This document shows, in pieces, positions 53,838 through 62,405 of a DNA stretch of 64,000 nt (position 1 is the stretch's first letter; every line of letters starts with the position of its first letter). Both the position numbers and the translations under genes were made by a program. Source of the DNA: Peptoclostridium acidaminophilum DSM 3953 (GTDB lineage: Bacteria; Bacillota; Clostridia; Peptostreptococcales; Peptostreptococcaceae). The notes beneath the pieces were generated by a model. That model was given only the letters and a program-made list of their open reading frames with translations. It was not told the origin of the DNA and ran no database searches. The stretch lies in assembly GCF_000597865.1 (NCBI RefSeq), contig NZ_CP007453.1, positions 682,001 to 746,000 on the forward strand, read 5' to 3'.

Positions 53838-54782
53838 CTATAGACCTCCATTTCCCAAAATATTCAGGCCGTACTCAAGACCTGCAATAACTCCCGACGA
53901 CAAGTCAGCCCCTGATGTTGAGCCTATGGAGAGCACTTTGTCTATGCAAAGGTTCAGCTCCTGCTTGTCCCTGCGCAGGATTGCGCCTATGAAGCTAGCT
54001 ATGCTCTCTCGGTACTTGCCCTCCAGGCTTGCGTTTATCATTGTCCTGCTTATATCTGTAGTAGATATGACACTCCTTTTAAGCACACTCTTTATTCTTT
54101 CAAGAGCCGCCTTTGCTCTTTCATCTTTTATTACTCCCAGGGCCGATATGAATCCCGATATGAAATCATCCCCAGAAGGAGTAAGGCCATTTCCAAGACC
54201 GACCAGCGGAATTATATCCTTCTCAAGTTCACTGCCGCCGCTCTTTAGACTAGCTATTAAATTGCTAATTCTCCTGTCAAGCTCTCTTTCCATGAGAACT
54301 GCTTTATATAATTCTACTCCTGCAATACCCTTTATGTGGTAGTAACTGCACCCGCCTCTGATTTGAGAATCGATTAAACGTCTCCTGTACAGATCAATAT
54401 TATCCCTGAATTGCTTTATGTCTATTTCATCAACTCTAATATTTATTTTCTGGGGCTGCCAGATTCTACACATATCAAATTTTATGGAAATGGCATTTCC
54501 TATATTAAGGCTATTGTTTTTAATAATAACTTCATCATTCAATTTTATTTCACATTCATGGAGATTATCATTGTCTTTAAAATCCACGCGCGCAGCATAT
54601 GGACCGTTATCCAAGTTTTTATCAAGTATTGAGTACATCTGCCCATTGCTATCTGTAAAGTTCACCACTCTCTTGAACAGGCTGTGAACTCTTCCGGCAA
54701 TCTCATTCTGACCCTTGCCGTATGCATCAACCATATTCGCAAAGCCATCATCAAAAGAAATGGCATAAAAAGATTTTTCCAT
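53838..54782 (-). CDS. DUF2877 protein (YlbF/AllH-like subunit)
   Basis: This is a 314-residue protein of the DUF2877 family, the third member of the FdrA set. The C-terminal half has the family motif LVGLGNGLTPSGDDFISGFI near residue 195 and DISRTMINASLEGKY. It starts behind GGAGGCGG, 20 bases after the first permease gene, and abuts fdrA. All three subunit types are present and intact, which supports a working carbamoyltransferase complex. Confidence 0.9.
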   Translation of the reverse strand: MEKSFYAISFDDGFANMVDAYGKGQNEIAGRVHSLFKRVVNFTDSNGQMYSILDKNLDNGPYAARVDFKDNDNLHECEIKLNDEVIIKNNSLNIGNAISIKFDMCRIWQPQKINIRVDEIDIKQFRDNIDLYRRRLIDSQIRGGCSYYHIKGIAGVELYKAVLMERELDRRISNLIASLKSGGSELEKDIIPLVGLGNGLTPSGDDFISGFISALGVIKDERAKAALERIKSVLKRSVISTTDISRTMINASLEGKYRESIASFIGAILRRDKQELNLCIDKVLSIGSTSGADLSSGVIAGLEYGLNILGNGGL

Positions 54783-54802
54783 ATGAATTCCGCCTCCGGT
54801 AA

Positions 54803-56377
54803 TTAAGATTCCATTACCAAAGCCGCATCTTCATCTGAATCATTAATCACAACATTTTCATGCGGCCTGTAATATGCCATTACCAATAGAACTACCGCTA
54901 TCATCACATACCCCAGCGAAACATTGGATGCTGTTCCAAAACCAAGCTCCGAAGCGTGGATTATTCCAAAGAATGCAAGCGCTGCTGTTATAAGGCTGTA
55001 TATTGCGGATAACTTGAACTTCCTGTCAATAGCATGTATTACTATCGTCGCGAGCATCATGCTGCTTAATATATCTCCTGCGCCAAGTATTTTCCATCCT
55101 GTATACGGCACACCGTTGCTTAAAAGCATGTCTGCACCAACTGCAGCCACACTTGTCCCAGCTGCTGCAAGTGAGTTGTTTATCTGAGTTACAATGTAGC
55201 TGCCTATAAAAGGCATGAAAGCTATAATAAGAGCCGGAATGTGTCTCTTTTCAGTCGATCCGAAGGCCTGGGCTCCTATTACCATTGATATGTATACAAG
55301 TATAGGCAGTAGGGCCACCAGCGGTATTACTGTAAGCGCCAGAGGAAGAAGCCCCAGGAATGCAACAACAATCATAACTATTCCAGTCGAAAGTCCGTAT
55401 CCTATTCTGGCTCCTGTCGCTTTCCATCCAGGATGTCCGATGTATATTATAGTTGGGTATGGACTTCCGAGCGCTGCGCCAACCAGACTCAAAACCCCAG
55501 GAATCAGCATAGCTTTAGTTGTATGATAATGGTCTCCCGCAACCTCTGCACTCTCGAGGTTGTCCAGACTCTCGAGGAAATCATAAATGGCAAGAGGTAT
55601 TGCTGCGGCAAGGAAAGGCGAAAGATATGCAAAGCCCTGTACCATGTTTCCTATCGCTATTCCAGGAAATGCTATCGAAAATCCGCTTGCAGCTTCCTTG
55701 ACTGCTGCTATATCCATGTAACCTGTTGCCCATGCGAGCAACGAACCTGTTATTATAGCCACAAGCCCCGCAGGCATATTTCCAGGCATTTTCTTGTTTG
55801 CAAGCCATCCAACTATTACTATTGCCAGCGTAGTAAGCCCTATATATGGTGCACTGAATATAGCCCCCATAGGGTTCATTGCTATATAGGTAAGGGCCAG
55901 GCCTGCTAAAGATCCGAGCATTGCAGCTCTAGGTATATACTTCCTAATGTATGGACCTACAAAAGCTCCTATAGTCATTATTATCCCTTGGACTACGTTC
56001 CATGCCAGTCCTACAGACCAAGCAAGCTCCCAATCTTTCGTCTGAAGATATACAGGCAGCATTACGGCAAATGCCACTACAAAATAATGCGGTACACTTA
56101 AACCATAAGGCATGGCTGTTACATCTTTTTTACCTGTCCTCAAAGAAAGCCTTCTTGCCTGCCATGCCAACAATATGTTTCCTATTCCTATGCTCAGTGC
56201 CGCAGCCGGCACTATTCTTCCGTAAACTATCTCCCCTGGCATGTTTATAGCGAAAACCAGCAGTCCTATTGCCGCAAGAAAATTTGTAAGCGAATTGCTG
56301 AACAATCCGAAGAAACCGTTTAAATCTCCCTTTACCCACCAGGGAGTCCCTTTGATAGCCACTACTTTATTTGACAT
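54803..56377 (-). CDS. NCS2/AzgA-like permease A
   Basis: This is a 524-residue membrane protein with about 12-14 hydrophobic helices, of the xanthine/uracil/vitamin C permease superfamily. It starts with WWVKGDLNGFFGLFSNSLTNFL and has DVTAMPYGLSVPH and IYIGHPGWKATGARIGYGLSTG, both shared with permease B at 57116-58684. It is the third gene of the PucR-linked operon and starts behind AAAGGAGGG. It probably imports the nucleobase-like or ureido compound consumed by the hydrolase and FdrA complex; the compound is unknown. Confidence 0.85.
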   Translation of the reverse strand: MSNKVVAIKGTPWWVKGDLNGFFGLFSNSLTNFLAAIGLLVFAINMPGEIVYGRIVPAAALSIGIGNILLAWQARRLSLRTGKKDVTAMPYGLSVPHYFVVAFAVMLPVYLQTKDWELAWSVGLAWNVVQGIIMTIGAFVGPYIRKYIPRAAMLGSLAGLALTYIAMNPMGAIFSAPYIGLTTLAIVIVGWLANKKMPGNMPAGLVAIITGSLLAWATGYMDIAAVKEAASGFSIAFPGIAIGNMVQGFAYLSPFLAAAIPLAIYDFLESLDNLESAEVAGDHYHTTKAMLIPGVLSLVGAALGSPYPTIIYIGHPGWKATGARIGYGLSTGIVMIVVAFLGLLPLALTVIPLVALLPILVYISMVIGAQAFGSTEKRHIPALIIAFMPFIGSYIVTQINNSLAAAGTSVAAVGADMLLSNGVPYTGWKILGAGDILSSMMLATIVIHAIDRKFKLSAIYSLITAALAFFGIIHASELGFGTASNVSLGYVMIAVVLLVMAYYRPHENVVINDSDEDAALVMES

Positions 56378-56408
56378 TCACAAACCCTCCTTTAATCAGC
56401 ATCTTTGT

Positions 56409-57083
56409 TTACTTGACAAGCTCCTCAAGCAGGTTCTTTGACATAGCTGTCCATCCGAATATTCCACCCTGTTGGTTTATCATCCTTATTGAAGCTTCCT
56501 GATCTCTAGGATCGAATGCAGCGGTGCAGTCCTCAAGCATGAGGCAATCAAAGCCACGATCGTTCGCTTCCCTTATGGTAGTCTGTACGCAAACATGAGT
56601 GGTTACGCCAGTTACTATAAGATGAGTTATTCCTCTATTTTGAAGTATTACCTCCAGGTCTGTCTGATAAAAAGCTCCTTTTCCAGGCTTGTCTATTATT
56701 GGCTCACCTTCCATGGGCTTTAGCTCATCTACAATATCATGGCCGTATTCTCCCCTTATCAGAATCCTCCCCATTGGTCCCATGTCTCCTATACCTGCGC
56801 CCTGTCTTTTGCCTCTGTTGAGCTTGCTTGGAGGGCAGTCTGAAAGGTCTGGTCTGTGCCCTTCTCTAGTGTGAATTACAAACATGCCCTTTTCTCTTGC
56901 AGCATCGAGCACCTTCCTTAATGGCTCGATTATGCTTCTTGTAGGGGTTATGTCGTTTCCGAGCTTCTCCCCGAATCCGCCTGGAGCACAGAAATCTCTT
57001 TGCATGTCTATTATTACTAGTGCTGTTCTTTCCAAATCGAACTCATATCCATATGGCTTTGCATCAACTAAATATTTTGTCAT
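56409..57083 (-). CDS. Isochorismatase-family cysteine hydrolase, biuret-hydrolase-like
   Basis: This is a 224-residue amidohydrolase. The catalytic triad is visible: Asp26 in IIDMQRDFC, Lys135 in PGKGAF and Cys165 in GVTTHVCVQTT. The segments HTREGHRPDL and GAGIGDMGPMGRILIRGE are very like those I recall from biuret hydrolase, more than those of nicotinamidase or ureidoacrylate hydrolase. Such enzymes remove ammonia from amide or ureido compounds. ATG 57083 is chosen because GGAGG precedes it. Encoded between two permeases and before the FdrA genes, it likely prepares the carbamoyl donor. Substrate inferred only. Confidence 0.88.
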   Translation of the reverse strand: MTKYLVDAKPYGYEFDLERTALVIIDMQRDFCAPGGFGEKLGNDITPTRSIIEPLRKVLDAAREKGMFVIHTREGHRPDLSDCPPSKLNRGKRQGAGIGDMGPMGRILIRGEYGHDIVDELKPMEGEPIIDKPGKGAFYQTDLEVILQNRGITHLIVTGVTTHVCVQTTIREANDRGFDCLMLEDCTAAFDPRDQEASIRMINQQGGIFGWTAMSKNLLEELVK

Positions 57084-57115
57084 TTTAACTCCTCCATTGT
57101 AGTAAAATTCAGGTT

Positions 57116-58684
57116 TCATATTCCGCTTTTATTGTTCCTGCTTTCCCTGATTCGCAGCTGATTAATGATTATGAACAGTACTCCAATCATTAAATATCCT
57201 GCAACCATTTCATTTGCCTTTCCAATTCCTACTCCATCGGCGTGTATCATTCCGACAAATGCAAGTGCCGCTGCAATCATCGATGTCACGGCTGCTTTGA
57301 CAAGCTGACCGTCTATGATGTATACACATAGCGTAGCCCAAATCATGCTTACTAATATAGCTCCTGCGCCGAGAGTCGCCATCCCATTGTACTCCACTCC
57401 AGCGACTGCCAATGCATTAAAGCCTATCTGGTCAGCTGTCTTTCCGGCTAGTCCAAGTACAGTATCGATATTGCCCTGTGACCAGCTCGATATCCAAGGG
57501 ATTATTCCTAAAAGCACAGCTGGTGCATATTTACCGTCAACTGCCGTAAATGCCTGGGCACCTATCACAAGTCCTATATACAACAGTATCGGAACTATAG
57601 CGACCAGGGGTATGAGGCTGAGCATTAACGACGTCAGATTCAGCCAGGTTATAAGAAGTATCGCTGTGCCTGTCATAAGAGTATAAGCAAGCTTGGCTCC
57701 GGTTTTCTTCCAACCAGGATGTCCTATGAATACGGCAGTAGGGAAAGGACTTCCAAAAAAGCTTCCCAATATTGATGTGGTTCCATCTGCTATCAGCGTC
57801 TCCCTGACGCTGTAGTCATCGCCAGCTATTGAGGCACTTTCCACGTTGTCCATTGTCTCAAAAAAATTGTATACGCCAAGCGGTATCGCAGCAGCCAGAT
57901 ATGGAGCGGCCAATCCGAATCCGTCAATAATATTAATCAATGAAAACTTTGCATAGGTAGGCTGGACGCTCGAAACAGATGTGACAAGAGCTTGATAATC
58001 CATATGTCCTGTAAGCCAGCCTATGACAGTCCCAACTATTATCGCAAACAGTCCCACCGGTATGTTAAAAGGCATCCTGTTATTACCCAACCATCCAAGA
58101 AGTATTATTGCAAGCGATACCAGTCCTATGTAAGGCGTTCTGAACGCCTGCATTGCGGGATTCATAGCAATGAATGTGAGCGAGACTCCCGCCAGAGCGC
58201 CTAGCATGGCTGCCCTGGGAATTGTATCTCTTACCCTTGGACCAATAATTGAACCGCTAATTTCTATTGCTCCTTCAACAAAGCACCATGCAAGTCCTGC
58301 ATGCCATGCCAGTTCCGGGTTCCCGGTATCCCAGTATACAGGTCCCATTATCATAAATACTATTAAAAACATATGAGGAACACTGTTGCCTGAAGGGAGA
58401 GCCGTTATATCATTTCTCCCTTCCTTCACAGAAAGCTTGTATGCCATCCATGTGTAGTAGAGGCTACTTAGGAATATTGAAAGTCCCGCTGCTGGCAATA
58501 TCCTTTCGTAAACAATCCAGTCGGGCATTCCTATAGATACAGTCAGAAGGCTTGCCATTACAAGTATATTGCTAAGATTATTTGTAAACAGACCGAAAAA
58601 ACCATTTATATCCTTTCTGTCCCACAATTTCACTCGGAAATCATATTCATATTTTTTTCGAAGTGGGCTGATTCTTTCATCCAC
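57116..58684 (-). CDS. NCS2/AzgA-like permease B
   Basis: This is the first gene of the operon, a 522-residue membrane protein with about 12-14 helices and clearly a paralogue of permease A: it shares DRKDINGFFGLFTNNLSN, DITALPSGNSVPH and VFIGHPGWKKTGAKLAYTLMTG. GTG 58684 is chosen because AAGGAGGT lies six bases ahead. Having two related but diverged permeases suggests two different imported compounds or two affinities. Substrate unknown. Confidence 0.85.
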   Translation of the reverse strand: MDERISPLRKKYEYDFRVKLWDRKDINGFFGLFTNNLSNILVMASLLTVSIGMPDWIVYERILPAAGLSIFLSSLYYTWMAYKLSVKEGRNDITALPSGNSVPHMFLIVFMIMGPVYWDTGNPELAWHAGLAWCFVEGAIEISGSIIGPRVRDTIPRAAMLGALAGVSLTFIAMNPAMQAFRTPYIGLVSLAIILLGWLGNNRMPFNIPVGLFAIIVGTVIGWLTGHMDYQALVTSVSSVQPTYAKFSLINIIDGFGLAAPYLAAAIPLGVYNFFETMDNVESASIAGDDYSVRETLIADGTTSILGSFFGSPFPTAVFIGHPGWKKTGAKLAYTLMTGTAILLITWLNLTSLMLSLIPLVAIVPILLYIGLVIGAQAFTAVDGKYAPAVLLGIIPWISSWSQGNIDTVLGLAGKTADQIGFNALAVAGVEYNGMATLGAGAILVSMIWATLCVYIIDGQLVKAAVTSMIAAALAFVGMIHADGVGIGKANEMVAGYLMIGVLFIIINQLRIRESRNNKSGI

Positions 58685-58741
58685 AAAGCAACCTCCTTGT
58701 AAGCTTCTCAAATTCCATCTTGTTTTCCAATTCCACTAATC

Positions 58742-58796
58742 AATAGGCCTATTAGCAATTAGAGAATTATCTGAATATTGATTTCTTGTCTGAATA
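58742..58796 (-). promoter_or_regulatory. Candidate PucR control region of the carbamoyl operon
   Basis: A perfect palindrome AATAGGCCTATT lies at 58742-58753, and two direct repeats TTATCTGAATA (58767-58777) and TTGTCTGAATA (58786-58796) are 19 bases apart, roughly two helical turns. They lie 60-110 bases ahead of the permease B start, where a PucR activator would bind. No strong -35 box is seen, which fits activation. Confidence 0.45.
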
Positions 58797-58837
58797 ATAC
58801 CATATTGTTTTTTAGCTAGTCATCATGATAATTAGAC

Positions 58838-58884
58838 AAAAAAAATCAACGCTATTGTCAACATTTTATAATAGCGTTGATTTT
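58838..58884 (-). terminator. Terminator of the pucR-like gene
   Basis: Arms 58842-58855 and 58871-58884 (AAAATCAACGCTAT and its inverse) form a 14-bp stem followed on the minus strand by a run of Ts. It lies 31 bases after the PucR stop and separates it from the permease operon. Confidence 0.85.
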
Positions 58885-58914
58885 GGTAACGTTTCCATTG
58901 TTCCATTTATACAA

Positions 58915-60525
58915 TTACTCTTCGATTGCCATCAGCCACAGATATATGTTGTATGCCAATACCAGTTCTCCTATCTCGAATCCATTTTCCAAGTCTATTC
59001 CAAGCTCCCTTATTCTCTCTAATCTGTATCTCAATGTATTGTAATGTATAAACAGCCTGGCGGCTGCTTTTCTTGCATTGAAATTTTCCTTTATAAGGGC
59101 ATTAAGCGTATCCATAAGCCGCATATCTGTCGTCTTATCATATTCCAGGAGACGTCCAAGCTTATCATCTAGGAATTTTTCAAGCACACCCCTGTTCCCT
59201 ACCTCTTTTATTATGTTGAAAACCTTGTAGTCGTCATAATGACTGACGAATGAATCCTTGCTCAGCACAGCTCCTGAAAGCAGGCTATTATGCGCCTCCT
59301 CATACGCTAACGGAAAGCTCGATATACCCTCAACTATGTTTGAAATTCCAACTCCAATTATTGCTGTGCCCTTTAACTTTTCAATTATGAGCTTTCCCAC
59401 CTCTATCACATTTTCCTTAACCCGGTTCATGAATATGACATTTATGAACAGAACTAACGAGTCATCTATATAAACGCTTTTAAACTTTTTTCGAGTTACT
59501 ATACCCTTTTCTTCAAGTATAATTTCAATCATCCTGGAATCCAGAATATATTCGTATGCATCCTTTTTCTTTTTCTCATCTTCATGCAGTACCTTGAGCA
59601 CCATTGTAACCTGTGGGAATTCCAAACTCCATCCGAATGCCCGCGCCTTGTTTACCGCTTCAATCTGTGAATGCATCTTTCCCTGCAGAATGTCCCTTAT
59701 GAAAGAGTCCTGGAATGTCTTCTCCTTTTCCATAACTGCGTAATTCTTATAGAACGCGGAAGCTATAAGCAGGGATGCCTGTTCTACTGCCACGGTAAGG
59801 TTCTGATTGTTGACCTCTCCCTTAAGCAAAACTATATATCCGAATTTTGTTTGTCCCGCCTTTATCGAATGCTTTATATATGACTCTTCTGCATACTCCG
59901 ATTCATTTACTTTTACTTTGAATCCTTCTCTTCCTGTACCCTCTGATTTTATGGAAATATCATGGCTATCTAAGTCTTTGGATGCACAAACAATATTCAA
60001 TTCGTAATCAAGCAGTATTACAGGAAAATCGACCAGCTTGGCCAGATTATCTACTAGTGAATCAACATCCTCTCCTCTTAGGAAAAGATCCATAAGATGC
60101 TCATGGACATAATTTCTGAATTTAAGTATGCTTATATGCTTGTTAAGAGAAAGATCCAATATTTCAGATACAAGCTTTGAAAGATTTGCACCTTCGTCCA
60201 GTTCAATTATCGGAAACCCAAACTTTTCCGCCTGCTCCATCATAACTTGGGGGATTTCGTCAACATATCTGCTCGGCTTTATGCATATTCCCGACAAACC
60301 AAGCATTGCAAGTCTTGGTATAAGCTCCTGAGTAGCCGCTTCGTTATTGTATACAGGGTAGAGCGTAGTAATCAGAAGGCTGTTTGCATCTACATAAGGA
60401 AATATATCAGGCACTTCCATCAGTGAGGCGTTATTCACAATATTTGTCATACCGCTTTCACCAGCAACTACCCTGGCGTTTTTAAAACCATCAAGCTTCA
60501 ATATGTCATTTACTGTTATTTCCAT
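58915..60525 (-). CDS. PucR-family transcriptional regulator
   Basis: This is a 536-residue regulator with an N-terminal PucR sensor domain (about 3-125), a middle region with GAF-like character, a GGDEF-like CdaR segment, and the C-terminal PucR/CdaR helix-turn-helix (about 470-525) with FNARKAAARLFIHYNTLRYRLERI. PucR controls purine and allantoin use in Bacillus. ATG 60525 is chosen over a GTG at 60546 because AAAGGGATG lies upstream. It is transcribed separately, just ahead of the permease/FdrA operon, and is its likely activator. Confidence 0.92.
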   Translation of the reverse strand: MEITVNDILKLDGFKNARVVAGESGMTNIVNNASLMEVPDIFPYVDANSLLITTLYPVYNNEAATQELIPRLAMLGLSGICIKPSRYVDEIPQVMMEQAEKFGFPIIELDEGANLSKLVSEILDLSLNKHISILKFRNYVHEHLMDLFLRGEDVDSLVDNLAKLVDFPVILLDYELNIVCASKDLDSHDISIKSEGTGREGFKVKVNESEYAEESYIKHSIKAGQTKFGYIVLLKGEVNNQNLTVAVEQASLLIASAFYKNYAVMEKEKTFQDSFIRDILQGKMHSQIEAVNKARAFGWSLEFPQVTMVLKVLHEDEKKKKDAYEYILDSRMIEIILEEKGIVTRKKFKSVYIDDSLVLFINVIFMNRVKENVIEVGKLIIEKLKGTAIIGVGISNIVEGISSFPLAYEEAHNSLLSGAVLSKDSFVSHYDDYKVFNIIKEVGNRGVLEKFLDDKLGRLLEYDKTTDMRLMDTLNALIKENFNARKAAARLFIHYNTLRYRLERIRELGIDLENGFEIGELVLAYNIYLWLMAIEE

Positions 60526-60627
60526 GTTTGATTTCATCCCTTTCACTGTAGTTTCAATTTATAATCACCGATAATACACTAATTCACAAGATCTCACTGA
60601 TTGAAATTTAAAGTAAAACTATTATTG

Positions 60628-60656
60628 TTGGCAACGAGTACATTAAACAATATACT
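60628..60656 (+). promoter_or_regulatory. Sigma-A promoter of the DUF3298 lipoprotein gene
   Basis: TTGGCA (60628-60633) and TATACT (60651-60656) are 17 bases apart, 41 bases before the start codon. Confidence 0.6.
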
Positions 60657-60697
60657 ATAGTCATGAGTAAACATTAAATATATTCGGAGGGATAGAT

Positions 60698-61522
60698 ATG
60701 ACTGCAAGCTTTAAAATCCGCAGAATACTTTCAATACTGACAATTATGCTCCTAATGGCAGGAGTTGCGGCATGCTCTAAAGACAATTCAACAAGGGACA
60801 AATCCAGCGTATCTTCCGATACTGAAAATGTAGCTGCTGTAAAAGTAGACACTAAAGTTGTAAAGAAAGATGAAGCATGGATTTCGATAGAAGCAAACAT
60901 ACCTGTTGTAACTGGAATCAATAATGAAAATGTACAAAAACTCATCAATGACATGCTTGAGGATGCAGGCATAAAATTCGTTAATAACCTCGAACAGCAG
61001 TCCAAGGAGGCACTTGAGTATGCCAAGACTGCAGGCTATGACTATATTCCGTACTATGCGGGAATAACCTTCGAGGAGAAGTTCAACAGGAACGGAATCC
61101 TGAGTCTCTACGTCGTATACGACCAATACACAGGTGGAGCTCACGGTTCACATGACGACATAACTTACAACTTTGACCTCGCCACAGGCGAAATCATTCC
61201 TCTTTCAGAACTCTTCAACGAGGACTACAACTATGCGGCTACCATAGACAAGAACATTACTGCCCAGATTGAAAAAATGAACAAGCAGTACAGGGATGAG
61301 GCCATCAAAAACGGCGAGAATCCCGATGACGCGTACGCTCCCTATTCGGGTTTTAACGGCATCGCAAATGACCAGCAATACTACATCAAGGGCGGCTCCA
61401 TAGTAATATACTTCCCTCTGTATGAAATCGCCCCATACGCCGCCGGCATACCGGAATTCGAAATCCATCTGTCTGAGATAGAATCGGGAATCAAGGCTGC
61501 GTATCTGCAAAAACTCAAATAA
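60698..61522 (+). CDS. Lipoprotein with DUF4163/DUF3298 (RsiV/PdaC-like) domains
   Basis: This is a 274-residue exported lipoprotein. The signal ends with a lipobox Cys in VAAC near residue 26, followed by a Ser/Asp-rich spacer. A DUF4163-like domain (about 45-145) contains YDQYTGGAHGSH, and a DUF3298 domain (about 150-270) contains FDLATGEIIPLSELF and IVIYFPLYEIAPYAAG. This pair occurs in the lysozyme-binding anti-sigma factor RsiV and in the deacetylase PdaC, but no membrane or catalytic domain is attached here. It may bind cell-wall fragments or lysozyme; inference. Confidence 0.87.
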   Translation: MTASFKIRRILSILTIMLLMAGVAACSKDNSTRDKSSVSSDTENVAAVKVDTKVVKKDEAWISIEANIPVVTGINNENVQKLINDMLEDAGIKFVNNLEQQSKEALEYAKTAGYDYIPYYAGITFEEKFNRNGILSLYVVYDQYTGGAHGSHDDITYNFDLATGEIIPLSELFNEDYNYAATIDKNITAQIEKMNKQYRDEAIKNGENPDDAYAPYSGFNGIANDQQYYIKGGSIVIYFPLYEIAPYAAGIPEFEIHLSEIESGIKAAYLQKLK

Positions 61523-61538
61523 GACGTCTATAACAAGC

Positions 61539-61589
61539 AAAAAGCGAACCCTATTGGAAAGTAAGCATATCAATTCGGTTCGCTTTTTT
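61539..61589. terminator. Two-way terminator between lipoprotein and CadD genes
   Basis: AAAAAGCGAACC pairs with GGTTCGCTTTTTT across a longer loop, with A and T runs on both sides, between converging genes. Confidence 0.8.
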
Positions 61590-61592
61590 GAC

Positions 61593-62243
61593 TTATTTCA
61601 AAAAAAGATTCAAAGTCCCATTTTCAACAACAATATATACTCCTATGCATACAAATACAGCCGGCACCAGGATTTTTTCGTATCTTCTTATAATCCTCCG
61701 CAGCAGCGGATGAGTTGAAAGCATAGAGCCGATGCGGCACCATATGAATGTAAGGACACCAAATACGACCGCACTGGCCGCAAGCTCAGCTGCGTTCATT
61801 CCTGCAAACATGGGCACGTATATTCCTATGTTGTCTCCGCCTCCCGCTATAGTCATGCTCATTACGCCAAGCATCTGAGGCCTTGCAAAAAATGATAGTC
61901 TCCTTGAAATCCCCTCTGCTATCCCGAAGCCTTTACTCTCCGATTTTTCGTATTCACCTTCAGCTCTGCGCTTTCCTGATAATTCTACGGCGGCAAGCCT
62001 TATTCCTAAAATTATGGGCACTAGGCCGAGCAGACCTATGTATTCAAGTGGAAAAACCGACATGCCTGCGGCCGCAATCATGCTCACGGTTGTTAATGCC
62101 GCTATGCCAACAAGCTGCCCTTTGTATATGTCGCTGCTCCGCAGGCTACTTCCTGCTTGTGTGAAAAGTAGCATTATTACGAAAAGATCGTCAATATTTG
62201 TGCTTATAAACGCTATTGCCGCAGCTAAAGCTGTTTCCATCAT
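61593..62243 (-). CDS. CadD-family (cadmium resistance) membrane transporter
   Basis: This is a 216-residue membrane protein with about six helices of the CadD family, part of the LysE-like superfamily. The first helix has the family signature AFISTNIDDLFVIMLLF and the middle shows GGGDNIGIYVPMFA. Members give cadmium resistance or export cations, but many are untested. ATG 62243 is chosen because GGGAG lies upstream. No ArsR-type metal regulator is adjacent, so a role in metal defence is uncertain. Confidence 0.85.
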   Translation of the reverse strand: MMETALAAAIAFISTNIDDLFVIMLLFTQAGSSLRSSDIYKGQLVGIAALTTVSMIAAAGMSVFPLEYIGLLGLVPIILGIRLAAVELSGKRRAEGEYEKSESKGFGIAEGISRRLSFFARPQMLGVMSMTIAGGGDNIGIYVPMFAGMNAAELAASAVVFGVLTFIWCRIGSMLSTHPLLRRIIRRYEKILVPAVFVCIGVYIVVENGTLNLFLK

Positions 62244-62362
62244 ATTTGTGCTCCCGATTTGAATTTTCATCATTATCATTTAAGAATTTTCAATGCCATT
62301 CCTATTGTACATTATTTTTCTTCGACGTACATCTTAATCAAGATATACAAAACCAGAATACG

Positions 62363-62400
62363 CAAAAAGACTGAAAAGCTAAGAAATGCTCTTCAGTCCC
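62363..62400 (-). terminator. Terminator of the chemoreceptor gene
   Basis: GACTGAA and TTCAGTC with an inner AGC/GCT pair form an imperfect stem, followed on the minus strand by five Ts. Confidence 0.7.
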
Positions 62401-62405
62401 TTGGA

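Noticed and set aside
58712-58741. A GG-N10-GC pair ahead of permease B as a sigma-54 promoter
   Set aside because: Spacing is right, but neither half matches the TGGCA and TTGC consensus beyond the two cores.
58685-58837. Purine riboswitch ahead of the permease operon
   Set aside because: The three-helix purine riboswitch core is not recognisable; palindromes and repeats here look like protein-binding sites.
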